8,485 nucleotides of DNA, from NCBI GenBank assembly GCA_049281195.1, contig JBAPRR010000157.1, positions 1 through 8,485 of the forward strand, written 5' to 3'. The notes below the pieces were generated by a model that worked only from the letters and a program-made list of their open reading frames with translations, was not told where the DNA came from and did not search any database. The stretch is from JBAPRR01 sp049281195 (GTDB lineage Bacteria > Actinomycetota > Acidimicrobiia > Acidimicrobiales > CAVXTF01). Positions 1 to 5,559 of this stretch are shown in pieces. Numbering within the stretch: position 1 is the first letter of the stretch; every line of letters begins with the position of its first letter. Position numbers and translations under genes: made by a program.

Positions 1-458
1 AGATGTACCCGGCACCGACGAAGCGCGCCTTCCCGGTGACCCCGGGTGACGTCATCTCGGCTTCGGTCTCGTACGCAAACGGCGAGTTCAACGCGACGAT
101 CACCGACGTGACTGCCGGTAAGACCAAGACGATCATCACCAAGGCGTCCGGTCAGCTTCGTGCGTCGGCCGAGTGGATCATGGAACGCCCGGCGGGCTGC
201 GATCCCTTCCCGACCAACTGCTTCTTGTACAAGCTCGCCGACTTCACCAAGACCACAATGTCGGAGAGCGTGGCCCAGGTTCAGGGTTCGCCTGCTCAAG
301 GTCTGTCCACGTTCAAGAACATCAGCCAGATCTTCATGATCCAGCCGGACTCGAAGGGCTTCTACACGCTCGAGATCACCGGGAACGTCCACACTGCGGA
401 CAACAGCTTCCCTGTCACCTGGACCCGCTACGGGAAGGTCGTACCGATCACTCTCTGA
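1..458 (+). CDS. Glutamic peptidase G1 family (eqolisin / peptidase A4) protein, 3' part
   Basis: This is the C-terminal 151 residues of a G1-type glutamic peptidase, a secreted beta-sandwich acid protease family that uses a Gln/Glu catalytic pair. The ATG at base 3 is almost certainly internal. The two bases before it (ag) fit a Glu codon, giving the family's E-x-Y-P block, followed by the F-x-V-x-P-G-D-x-I block (visible residues 10-18) and then SAEWIMERP (55-63). That last block is the eqolisin SAEWI-x-E signature carrying the glutamate side of the active site. The catalytic Gln block and any signal peptide would lie upstream, outside the window. Cys66 and Cys73 could form a disulfide, as expected for an exported protein. 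The tail (ITGNVHTADNSFPVTWTRYG) is a normal end for the family, and the gene ends at a TGA at 456-458. It converges with the gene ending at 615. An inactive carbohydrate-binding relative of the same fold cannot be excluded without the missing half. Confidence 0.75.
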   Translation, partial: MYPAPTKRAFPVTPGDVISASVSYANGEFNATITDVTAGKTKTIITKASGQLRASAEWIMERPAGCDPFPTNCFLYKLADFTKTTMSESVAQVQGSPAQGLSTFKNISQIFMIQPDSKGFYTLEITGNVHTADNSFPVTWTRYGKVVPITL

Positions 459-485
459 TCGGAACGTCCGGCTCTCACCGGGCAA

Positions 486-514
486 AGGTCGCCTGGCTGC
501 GGTCAGGCAGACCT
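486..514. terminator. Hairpin 28 bases after the peptidase stop
   Basis: AGGTCGCCTG at 486-495 pairs with CAGGC (504-508) and GACCT (510-514). The result is a 10-bp GC-rich stem with one bulged A at 509 and an 8-base loop. No T-run follows, which is common for terminators in GC-rich actinobacteria. Its position just after the peptidase stop, between convergent genes, supports a terminator that could act on both strands. Confidence 0.6.
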
Positions 515-534
515 AAGAACGAGCAAGCGCTTCG

Positions 535-579
535 CATCCCTCGTCCGGGCTCTCATCAGGAGGGTCCGGGTGAGGGATG
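535..579. terminator. Second hairpin between convergent genes
   Basis: CATCCCTC at 535-542 and GAGGGATG at 572-579 are perfect 8-bp inverted repeats enclosing 29 bases, within which CTC/GAG pairing could form an inner stem. GCGC at 527-530 and 582-585 could extend the base. It lies just past the end of the minus-strand toroid gene (stop at 615), so it could terminate that operon. There is no T-run. Confidence 0.45.
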
Positions 580-583
580 TTGC

Positions 584-637
584 GCGTTCAGGCGAGGGGT
601 GCGGCCTGGAGCGCTCAGGCGAGGGGTGCGGCCTGGA
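584..637. repeat. 27-bp tandem duplication spanning a stop codon
   Basis: Two adjacent 27-base copies, 584-610 and 611-637, differ at one base (T587 against C614). The second copy covers the last codons and the TGA of the minus-strand gene ending at 615. The first copy repeats the same tail downstream, with another in-frame TGA at 588-590. Because 27 is a multiple of three, readthrough of the first stop would add eight residues (ALQAAPLA) before the second stop. Confidence 0.95.
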
Positions 638-1898
638 AGTCGGACGAGTCCGGCAACACCACAGTGGAACTCGGCTTTGCCAGGTCCAGACCCCGCGGAA
701 GGGTTTCTCCCCTGAAGATCCCCGATGCCGGCGTCGCGTTCGCAAGCGCGTCGGCCGCGAGCACGATCGCAGCCGACGTGTAAGTCGTCCGCTCCTCGAA
801 GGGGAACGTCACCTCTTCGGGGTAGACCATCCCGGTCCAATAAGAACCGTCCCCGCACCTCAGACCCTGGGCCCATGTGAGCAGATCTGCCGCCTGGTCG
901 GTCCGTCCGAGCACGTCGAGTGCCAGTGCGCATTCAGCCGTCTCAGCCGCGGTCACCCAAGGCCCCGTGGAGACGCAACGGACACCCAGACCTTCCATAA
1001 CGAAGGTGTCCCACCAGGCGTCGATCCTCAGCTCGGCGTCCTCGCCTTCTAGAGCCCCTGCGAGGACCGGGTAGTACCAGTCCATCGCAAACTCGTCTTT
1101 GGGCGCGAATGCCTGTGGCGTGTAGGTGATGGCGTGGGTGATTCGACCCGCGGCCAGCTCCCAATCAGGTCGCTCGTGACCGAGCACCTCCGCGCAAGCA
1201 ACTCCACATCGAAGAGCGTGATAGATCGAGGACGATCCGGTCAGGAGCGCGTAGTCCTGCGGGCGGCCATCGGGATCGATCGACCAACGGACCGTGCCGT
1301 CTTCGACCTGCCACCGCAAAACGAACGCAAGTGCCCTGTCGATCGTGGGCCACAGCTCCTGGAGGAAATGTGAGTCTTCGGTCAACACGTAGTGGTGCCA
1401 GGCACCTGTAGCGATGTACGCGCAGACGTTGGTGTCGAGGCGCGGATCCTTCACGCCGCTGTTGGCCAGGTAGTAGTTGAACCATGCGCCTTCAGGAAGC
1501 TGGGTATGCGCGAGCCAGCGATAGGCGTTGCGCGCCTCTTCGTCCAGCCCTGCGACGGACAGGGCCATCGCCGACTCGACGTGGTTCCACGGGTCGCAGT
1601 GTCCGCCTTCGAACCACGGGATCATCCCGTCGGCCCGCTGTACCGAAGCGATGGACCTGGCCGTCTCGAGCACCTCGCCGGCAGAGATGATGCCGGGCAG
1701 ATCCGGAAGGTCGAGCAGGGTCAATGTGCGCTTCGGGTGAAGTCCGTTGCCGTTCGAAACGGTTCCCGTCCCGGTCTGGGTCACGGACCCGATCCCGGTC
1801 TGGCCGGGGACCTTGTGGCCGTTCAGGTGGCGACTGCCGTCACCGTTGGTATTGCCCATCGCTGCATTCATGCGGGGAGCGCCTTCAGTCGTCGTCAT
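615..1898 (-). CDS. Alpha/alpha-toroid protein, 'prenyltransferase/squalene-cyclase repeat' type
   Basis: A 427-residue protein of unknown reaction. After an N-terminal stretch of about 55 residues rich in Gly, Thr and Asn, the body carries repeated Q-x-x-x-G-x-W-like elements: SVQRADGMIPW (85-95), TQLPEGAWF (132-140), RWQVEDGTVRWSI (195-207) and AQGLRCGDGSYW (343-354). These alternate with helix-forming Ala/Leu-rich segments. This is the helical toroid seen in squalene-hopene cyclases, protein prenyltransferase beta subunits and six-hairpin glycosidases. No DxDD cyclase acid motif is visible, so terpene cyclase activity is not supported. Conserved-looking blocks are GGHCDPWNHVES (98-109) and LDTNVCAYIATGAWH (154-168). 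There is no signal peptide or membrane helix. The ATG at 1898 overlaps the methyltransferase stop (ATGA) and has a GAGGAAG ribosome site, which fixes the start. It is the last gene of the three-gene operon. A sugar-related (alpha/alpha)6-barrel role is as plausible as prenyl chemistry given the glycosyltransferase upstream. Confidence 0.75.
   Translation of the reverse strand: MTTTEGAPRMNAAMGNTNGDGSRHLNGHKVPGQTGIGSVTQTGTGTVSNGNGLHPKRTLTLLDLPDLPGIISAGEVLETARSIASVQRADGMIPWFEGGHCDPWNHVESAMALSVAGLDEEARNAYRWLAHTQLPEGAWFNYYLANSGVKDPRLDTNVCAYIATGAWHHYVLTEDSHFLQELWPTIDRALAFVLRWQVEDGTVRWSIDPDGRPQDYALLTGSSSIYHALRCGVACAEVLGHERPDWELAAGRITHAITYTPQAFAPKDEFAMDWYYPVLAGALEGEDAELRIDAWWDTFVMEGLGVRCVSTGPWVTAAETAECALALDVLGRTDQAADLLTWAQGLRCGDGSYWTGMVYPEEVTFPFEERTTYTSAAIVLAADALANATPASGIFRGETLPRGLDLAKPSSTVVLPDSSDFQAAPLA
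1769..1803 (-). repeat. In-frame short direct repeat in the low-complexity N-terminus
   Basis: TCCCGGTCTGG occurs at 1769-1779 and again at 1793-1803, exactly 24 bases (eight codons) apart. The two copies encode the QTG-containing parts of the Gly/Thr-rich N-terminal segment (GQTGIG and TQTGTG). This suggests the linker-like segment grew by small internal duplications. Confidence 0.6.
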
Positions 1899-2608
1899 AC
1901 CGGCTTCCTCGCGTAAACGACCAGGCTCTTGCCCATCAATGGGTTGAGCACACGGTCTGCTGTTCTAGTGATCCACGGCGCCTTGGTTATGTCCCAAACC
2001 AGAAGCTGGTGGTATGCCTTGACCAATACGTGGTCGTCGCGCTTCGGACCAACCGCGCACCGCAGCCACCAATAAGGCGAATGCAGTGAGTGCGCGTGAT
2101 GGCTACCGATGGTGGTGAGTCCGGCGTCTTGGAGTCGTGCCACCAACTCAGAACGCTTGTATATACGGACGTGGCCCCCGGGAACGTTGTGGTACTCGTC
2201 GGACAGAGCCCAGTTGACGACCTCGGGACCGAACCTGGGCACCGTGACGGCCATCAGTCCGCCGGGGCGCAGGACCCTGACCAGTTCCGCCATGGCGTCG
2301 GTGTCGTCGGGAATGTGCTCGAGCACCTCGGCCGCGATGATCCGGTCGAATGAACCGTCCGGGAACGGGAGCCGCAGCGCATCGCCTTGGACCGCTCCGG
2401 TACCCGTCGGATCGGTGATCTCTCCGGCATCCACCATCGCTCCGAGGGTGTCGCGGACTTTGCCCACCTCGTCGGTGCCGGCATCGAGGGCGATGACCTT
2501 CGCGCCGCGCTTCGCCGCTTCGAACGCGTGACGGCCTCCCCCGCATCCGAGGTCGAGCAGTCGCTCTCCGGAGTGCATCTCCAACTTCTGGTAGTCGACC
2601 GTCAGCAT
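1895..2608 (-). CDS. Class I SAM-dependent methyltransferase (Methyltransf_11 type)
   Basis: A 237-residue soluble methyltransferase with a Rossmann-like fold. Motif I is LLDLGCGGG (17-25), the acidic residue binding the SAM ribose is Asp42 (ALDAG), motif II is GDALRLPFPDGSFD (75-88) followed by AAEVLEHIPD (92-101), and motif III is VLRPGG (112-117). After the core come a histidine-rich patch (GSHHAHSLH, 168-176) and a C-terminal WW-containing, basic region. These probably form the acceptor lid, so the substrate may be a sugar or lipid rather than a macromolecule. The ATG at 2608 overlaps the end of the upstream glycosyltransferase by 7 bases, and its own stop overlaps the next start by 4 bases, so the three genes are very likely co-translated. 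No clear Shine-Dalgarno precedes this ATG, consistent with coupled re-initiation. The exact substrate cannot be read from the sequence. Confidence 0.88.
   Translation of the reverse strand: MLTVDYQKLEMHSGERLLDLGCGGGRHAFEAAKRGAKVIALDAGTDEVGKVRDTLGAMVDAGEITDPTGTGAVQGDALRLPFPDGSFDRIIAAEVLEHIPDDTDAMAELVRVLRPGGLMAVTVPRFGPEVVNWALSDEYHNVPGGHVRIYKRSELVARLQDAGLTTIGSHHAHSLHSPYWWLRCAVGPKRDDHVLVKAYHQLLVWDITKAPWITRTADRVLNPLMGKSLVVYARKPV
1904..1910 (-). promoter_or_regulatory. Ribosome binding site deciding the toroid gene start
   Basis: On the minus strand GAGGAAG lies 5 bases before the ATG at 1898. It sits inside the end of the methyltransferase gene. Together with the ATGA stop/start overlap it favours this start over the internal ATGs at 1871 and 1859. 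Confidence 0.7.
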
Positions 2609-4122
2609 GATTCGACCCGGCCTGCGAATGAAGGTGCCTTCAATCCGAGGAACGTCTCGGAGGTCATCCGCTCCGGGCGTCCGGGACTGCGGCGGTGCTG
2701 CTCGATCGCGATCTGGTACTGCTCGGCGGTCCCTGCTGCGGTAGCCCGCCAGGTGAACTTGCCGAGAACGCGGTCGCGTCCGCCCTTGCCCAGACGATCC
2801 GCAAGGTCACGATCGTCGAGGATCCGGGTGATGGCGTGAGCCAGAGCGCCCGGGTCGTCGGGTGTGACCAAAAGGCCGGTCTCTCCGTCCTTGCCGACCA
2901 CCTCGGGAAGTGCCCCTCCGGTCGTCGCGACGAGCGGTACTCCACACGCCATCGCCTCTATGGCCGGAAGCGAGAAGCCCTCGTAGAGGCTCGGAACCAC
3001 TGCGACCTCTGCTTCCGCATAGTGGATCGCGAGCTCATCGTCGCTCATCCCACTGGCACAGGTGACGGTGTTCTCGAGACCCAATCTGGCGATGGTCTTT
3101 GCGACCCTTCCACCCTCGCGGGGCTGACCGATCACAAGAAGCTCGATCTCGCGCTCGGTACGGATCTTGGCCACCGCTTCAAGAAGTGGAACCAGACCCT
3201 TCATGGGGACGTCGCTCGAAGATGTGACCATTATCCGGCCCGGAATCCTCGGTCGATCAGGCCTGGGGCGGAAGATCTTGTGGTCCACGCCGACCGGAAC
3301 GACGGTCATACGCGACTCATGGACCCCCATGTGCACCGCGATGTCGGCCTGCGAAGACTCGGATACCGTCACCACGTTCGGCATCTGCTGGGCGACTCGG
3401 ATCTGCATCCGGAGGAAACCGAACCACCGCCTTTGTGACAGGTTCTTCCTGCGCGTCTCGGCGTGGGAAAGCGCGAGCTGGCGGTCGACCGTGATCGGGT
3501 GGTGCAGGGTGACCAGTAGAGGCCAGCCGTCGTCGAGCATCCCGAGCAACCCCGAGCCGAGGCACTGGTTGTCGTGGATGATGTCGAACTTCCCCATTCG
3601 GTGCGAGAGAAGCTTGCGGGTCCGAAGCGAGAACGTGAGCGGCTCCGGGAACCCGGCCGCGCACATCACACCGAATTCCTTCAGATCAATCAAGTCGCCG
3701 AACTCGCGGGGGTGTGGAACCCGGAACGGATCGGGATCCCTGTAGAGGTCGAGGCCGGAAACGGGCGTGAACCCGACCCCGTCGTCGAGCACAGGCCAGG
3801 GCTGCCCGGCGAAGACCTCGACGCTGTGGCCCATCTCGACCAGCTCGCGGGCCACGTGCCTGGTGTAGACGCCCTGGCCGCCGCATCGCGGATTTCCGCG
3901 ATAGACGAGCAAGGCGATGCGCAGGCCTCCTGCGTCAGGAGGAGTGGCGACGGTCGCAACCGGCGGAGGGATATAGAGACTCCGCTCCCAGGAAAGCCGC
4001 AGGTCGTTCCAGCGTTGCCTGGGCGTCCTCAAGCTGGGCCCCGAGGGGGGGAGCACGAGGAGAGTTGAGAATCGGCCATGACCATGACCGACCAGCCTCC
4101 CCGGTATCCCGGCTGGGCGCAA
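2602..4122 (-). CDS. Glycosyltransferase family 4 (GT-B fold)
   Basis: A retaining GT4 glycosyltransferase that moves a sugar from a nucleotide-sugar donor to an unknown acceptor in the cytoplasm. The N-terminal Rossmann domain begins at LRIALLVYRGNPRCGGQGVY (67-86), with the Gly-rich donor/acceptor loop. PVGVDHKIFRP (276-286) marks the domain junction. The C-terminal donor domain carries the EGFSLPAIE E-x7-E motif (381-389) and the usual GVPLVATTGGALPEVV (394-409). No membrane segment is evident. The longest frame starts at a TTG (4122) after a stop at 4141-4143, with in-frame alternatives GTG at 4056 and TTG at 4032. There is no ATG before the core and no good ribosome site at any of the three, so the first 66 residues are doubtful (see findings). 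It is the first gene of the operon with the methyltransferase and toroid protein, and divergent from the acyl-CoA dehydrogenase gene. Confidence 0.88.
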   Translation of the reverse strand: MRPAGIPGRLVGHGHGRFSTLLVLPPSGPSLRTPRQRWNDLRLSWERSLYIPPPVATVATPPDAGGLRIALLVYRGNPRCGGQGVYTRHVARELVEMGHSVEVFAGQPWPVLDDGVGFTPVSGLDLYRDPDPFRVPHPREFGDLIDLKEFGVMCAAGFPEPLTFSLRTRKLLSHRMGKFDIIHDNQCLGSGLLGMLDDGWPLLVTLHHPITVDRQLALSHAETRRKNLSQRRWFGFLRMQIRVAQQMPNVVTVSESSQADIAVHMGVHESRMTVVPVGVDHKIFRPRPDRPRIPGRIMVTSSSDVPMKGLVPLLEAVAKIRTEREIELLVIGQPREGGRVAKTIARLGLENTVTCASGMSDDELAIHYAEAEVAVVPSLYEGFSLPAIEAMACGVPLVATTGGALPEVVGKDGETGLLVTPDDPGALAHAITRILDDRDLADRLGKGGRDRVLGKFTWRATAAGTAEQYQIAIEQHRRSPGRPERMTSETFLGLKAPSFAGRVESC

Positions 4123-4129
4123 ACGTACC

Positions 4130-4146
4130 TGGTAGGAGCGTTACCA
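4130..4146. promoter_or_regulatory. Inverted repeat in the divergent intergenic region, possible operator
   Basis: TGGTA at 4130-4134 and TACCA at 4142-4146 are perfect inverted half-sites with a 7-base spacer. A third related half-site follows in ACCGGTA (4147-4153). It lies just before the glycosyltransferase frame and about 95 bases before the acyl-CoA dehydrogenase start. The arrangement would suit a TetR-like repressor site, but no regulator for it is in the window. Confidence 0.3.
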
Positions 4147-4228
4147 ACCGGTATCAAAGCCGACGCGTTCGCACATTCACGGAGTCCATGGCACCCGGGC
4201 CGGAGACGATTCGTCCTCCCCGAAGCAC

Positions 4229-4234
4229 TACTTT
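4229..4234 (+). promoter_or_regulatory. Candidate -10 box for a leaderless transcript
   Basis: TACTTT (TANNNT pattern) ends 7 bases before the ATG at 4242, the spacing expected if transcription starts on the A of the start codon. No Shine-Dalgarno lies in front of that ATG, which agrees with a leaderless mRNA. No convincing -35 box is seen. Confidence 0.45.
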
Positions 4235-4241
4235 TCATGGC

Positions 4242-5474
4242 ATGGACCTGACCTATCCGCCCGAAGCCGAGAAGTTCAGAGGTGAGATCCGCACCTGGCT
4301 GGACGAGAACCTGCCTGAGGGCTGGGGCACAGACGGCTTTTCGATGACGCCTGAAGAGCGCAAGGAGTTCAACTCCCAATGGGTCAAGAAGCTGCACGCC
4401 GGCGGCTGGATATGCGCTTCGTGGCCGAAGGAGTACGGGGGCAAGGGACTTTCGTTGATGGAGCAGGTGGTCCTCAACGAGGAATTCGCCAAGGCGAAGG
4501 CACCACTTCGGGCCGACTTCTTCGGCGACACGCTCGTGGGACCGACGATCCTCCAATGGGGCACCGAGGAGCAGAAGCAGAAATTCATCCCCCGGATCCT
4601 CGACGGGAGCATCTCGTGGTGTCAGGGGTTCTCCGAGCCTGATGCCGGGAGCGACCTCGCCTCTTTGAAGACGCACGCCGAGCTCGACGGCGACGAATGG
4701 GTGATCAGCGGTCAGAAGGTATGGACGACCCAGGCGCAGTACGCGGACTACGTCTTCCTTCTAGCCAGGACCGATCCGAACGTCGACAAGCACGCCGGCA
4801 TCTCATATCTGCTCGTACCCATGAAGCAGGAAGGCATCGAGGTCAGGCCGATCAAGCAGATCGACAGCTCCGGTGAGTTCAACGAGGTGTTCTTCAACAA
4901 CGCGCGCTGCAATCGCGATGACGTGGTCGGCGGCGTCAACAACGGTTGGAAGGTCGCCATGACGACGCTCGGCTTCGAGCGCGGAGCATCTGCGACCACG
5001 GGATACCGCCGCTTCGCACGCGAGCTCGACGGGATCATCGCCGACACTCGCCGTTTGGGACGCGATACCGATCCCCTCGTGCGCCAAGGCCTCGCCAAGG
5101 CGTGGTCGAAGGTGAAGATCATGCAGATCAACGGCTACAGGTCGCTGACCGATTCTCTCAACGGGACCCACAACGCGACTGCTCTCGGCGCGACCAACAA
5201 GATGTTCTGGTCCGAGATGCACAAACAGACGATGGATCTCGCCATCTCTATTCTCGGCATGGAAGGCCAAATTCTCACCGGTTCGGGAGTAGTCGATGAC
5301 GGAGACGACGGTCCCCTCGGTCGCCGCGGGTCCGCTGAATATCCGGTGAGTGCGCTTCAGGCGTCGTTCTTCTTTTCCATATCCGAAACCATCTGGGGTG
5401 GTACGGCAGAGATCCAGCGCAACATCGTCGGCGAAAGGGTTCTCGGCCTTCCGAAGGAGCCGAAGCCGGCTTAA
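4242..5474 (+). CDS. Acyl-CoA dehydrogenase (FadE type)
   Basis: A 410-residue flavoenzyme that would oxidise an acyl-CoA thioester to the trans-2-enoyl-CoA, passing electrons to an electron-transfer flavoprotein. The N-terminal helical domain starts MDLTYPPEAEKFRGEIRTWL. The FAD/substrate signature is WCQGFSEPDAGSDLAS (126-141), followed by a beta domain (WVISGQKVWTT, 153-163). The C-terminal helical domain ends GGTAEIQRNIVGERVLGLP (386-404). At the usual MCAD catalytic position (YEGT) there is a Gly (IWGGT). A Glu at 246 in TLGFERG matches the alternative base used by isovaleryl-CoA and some steroid-side-chain dehydrogenases, so the enzyme is probably active on a branched or bulky acyl chain. 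Earlier in-frame starts (4065, 4188) give an unrelated-looking extension; 4242 gives the family length. It stands alone, divergent from the glycosyltransferase operon and convergent with the exporter gene. The exact substrate is unknown. Confidence 0.92.
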   Translation: MDLTYPPEAEKFRGEIRTWLDENLPEGWGTDGFSMTPEERKEFNSQWVKKLHAGGWICASWPKEYGGKGLSLMEQVVLNEEFAKAKAPLRADFFGDTLVGPTILQWGTEEQKQKFIPRILDGSISWCQGFSEPDAGSDLASLKTHAELDGDEWVISGQKVWTTQAQYADYVFLLARTDPNVDKHAGISYLLVPMKQEGIEVRPIKQIDSSGEFNEVFFNNARCNRDDVVGGVNNGWKVAMTTLGFERGASATTGYRRFARELDGIIADTRRLGRDTDPLVRQGLAKAWSKVKIMQINGYRSLTDSLNGTHNATALGATNKMFWSEMHKQTMDLAISILGMEGQILTGSGVVDDGDDGPLGRRGSAEYPVSALQASFFFSISETIWGGTAEIQRNIVGERVLGLPKEPKPA

Positions 5475-5482
5475 AGCGTGGA

Positions 5483-5508
5483 TCCGAATTCGCTCCTAAG
5501 TCTTCGGA
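5483..5508. terminator. Weak hairpin after the acyl-CoA dehydrogenase stop
   Basis: TCCGAA (5483-5488) and TTCGGA (5503-5508) are 6-bp inverted repeats with a 14-base loop, starting 9 bases after the TAA. There is no T-run. It is plausible as a terminator only because of its place between convergent genes. Confidence 0.3.
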
Positions 5509-5520
5509 ATGGGGGCTGAA

Positions 5521-5559
5521 CTCGGATAATCCGGCTACTACGGATCAGGCCACTCCGAG
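5521..5559. terminator. Nested inverted repeat at the end of the exporter gene
   Basis: ATCCG (5529-5533) pairs with CGGAT (5541-5545) around a 7-base loop, and an outer CTCGGA (5521-5526) pairs with TCCGAG (5554-5559). The structure covers the last codons and stop of the minus-strand exporter gene and could stop transcription from both sides. Confidence 0.4.

Noticed and set aside
584..637. Possible CRISPR-like repeat
   Set aside because: Only two directly abutting units with no spacers, and one unit is part of a coding sequence.
173..715. Plus-strand frame of 180 codons from inside the peptidase gene through the gap
   Set aside because: Out of frame with the peptidase, runs through two hairpins and the tandem repeat, and has an Arg/Gly/Pro-rich composition with no domain.
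2695..3438. Long plus-strand frame of 247 codons
   Set aside because: It is antisense to the GT4 glycosyltransferase gene, whose motifs are clear. The frame is Arg/His/Asp-rich with no recognisable domain, typical of a shadow frame in GC-rich DNA.
4065..4241. N-terminal extension of the acyl-CoA dehydrogenase to an earlier start
   Set aside because: The added 59 residues are Arg/Pro-rich, unlike the family, would overlap the glycosyltransferase frame, and lack a good ribosome site. The start at 4242 gives the normal length.
4029..4676. Minus-strand frame of 215 codons over the start of the acyl-CoA dehydrogenase gene
   Set aside because: It overlaps the N-terminal coding region of a well-supported dehydrogenase and the intergenic promoter, and shows no domain.
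5480..5491. Adjacent GGATCC and GAATTC (BamHI/EcoRI sites), reminiscent of a vector polylinker
   Set aside because: The flanks are ordinary genomic sequence with intact genes on both sides and no further polylinker sites, so a chance match is more likely than vector contamination.
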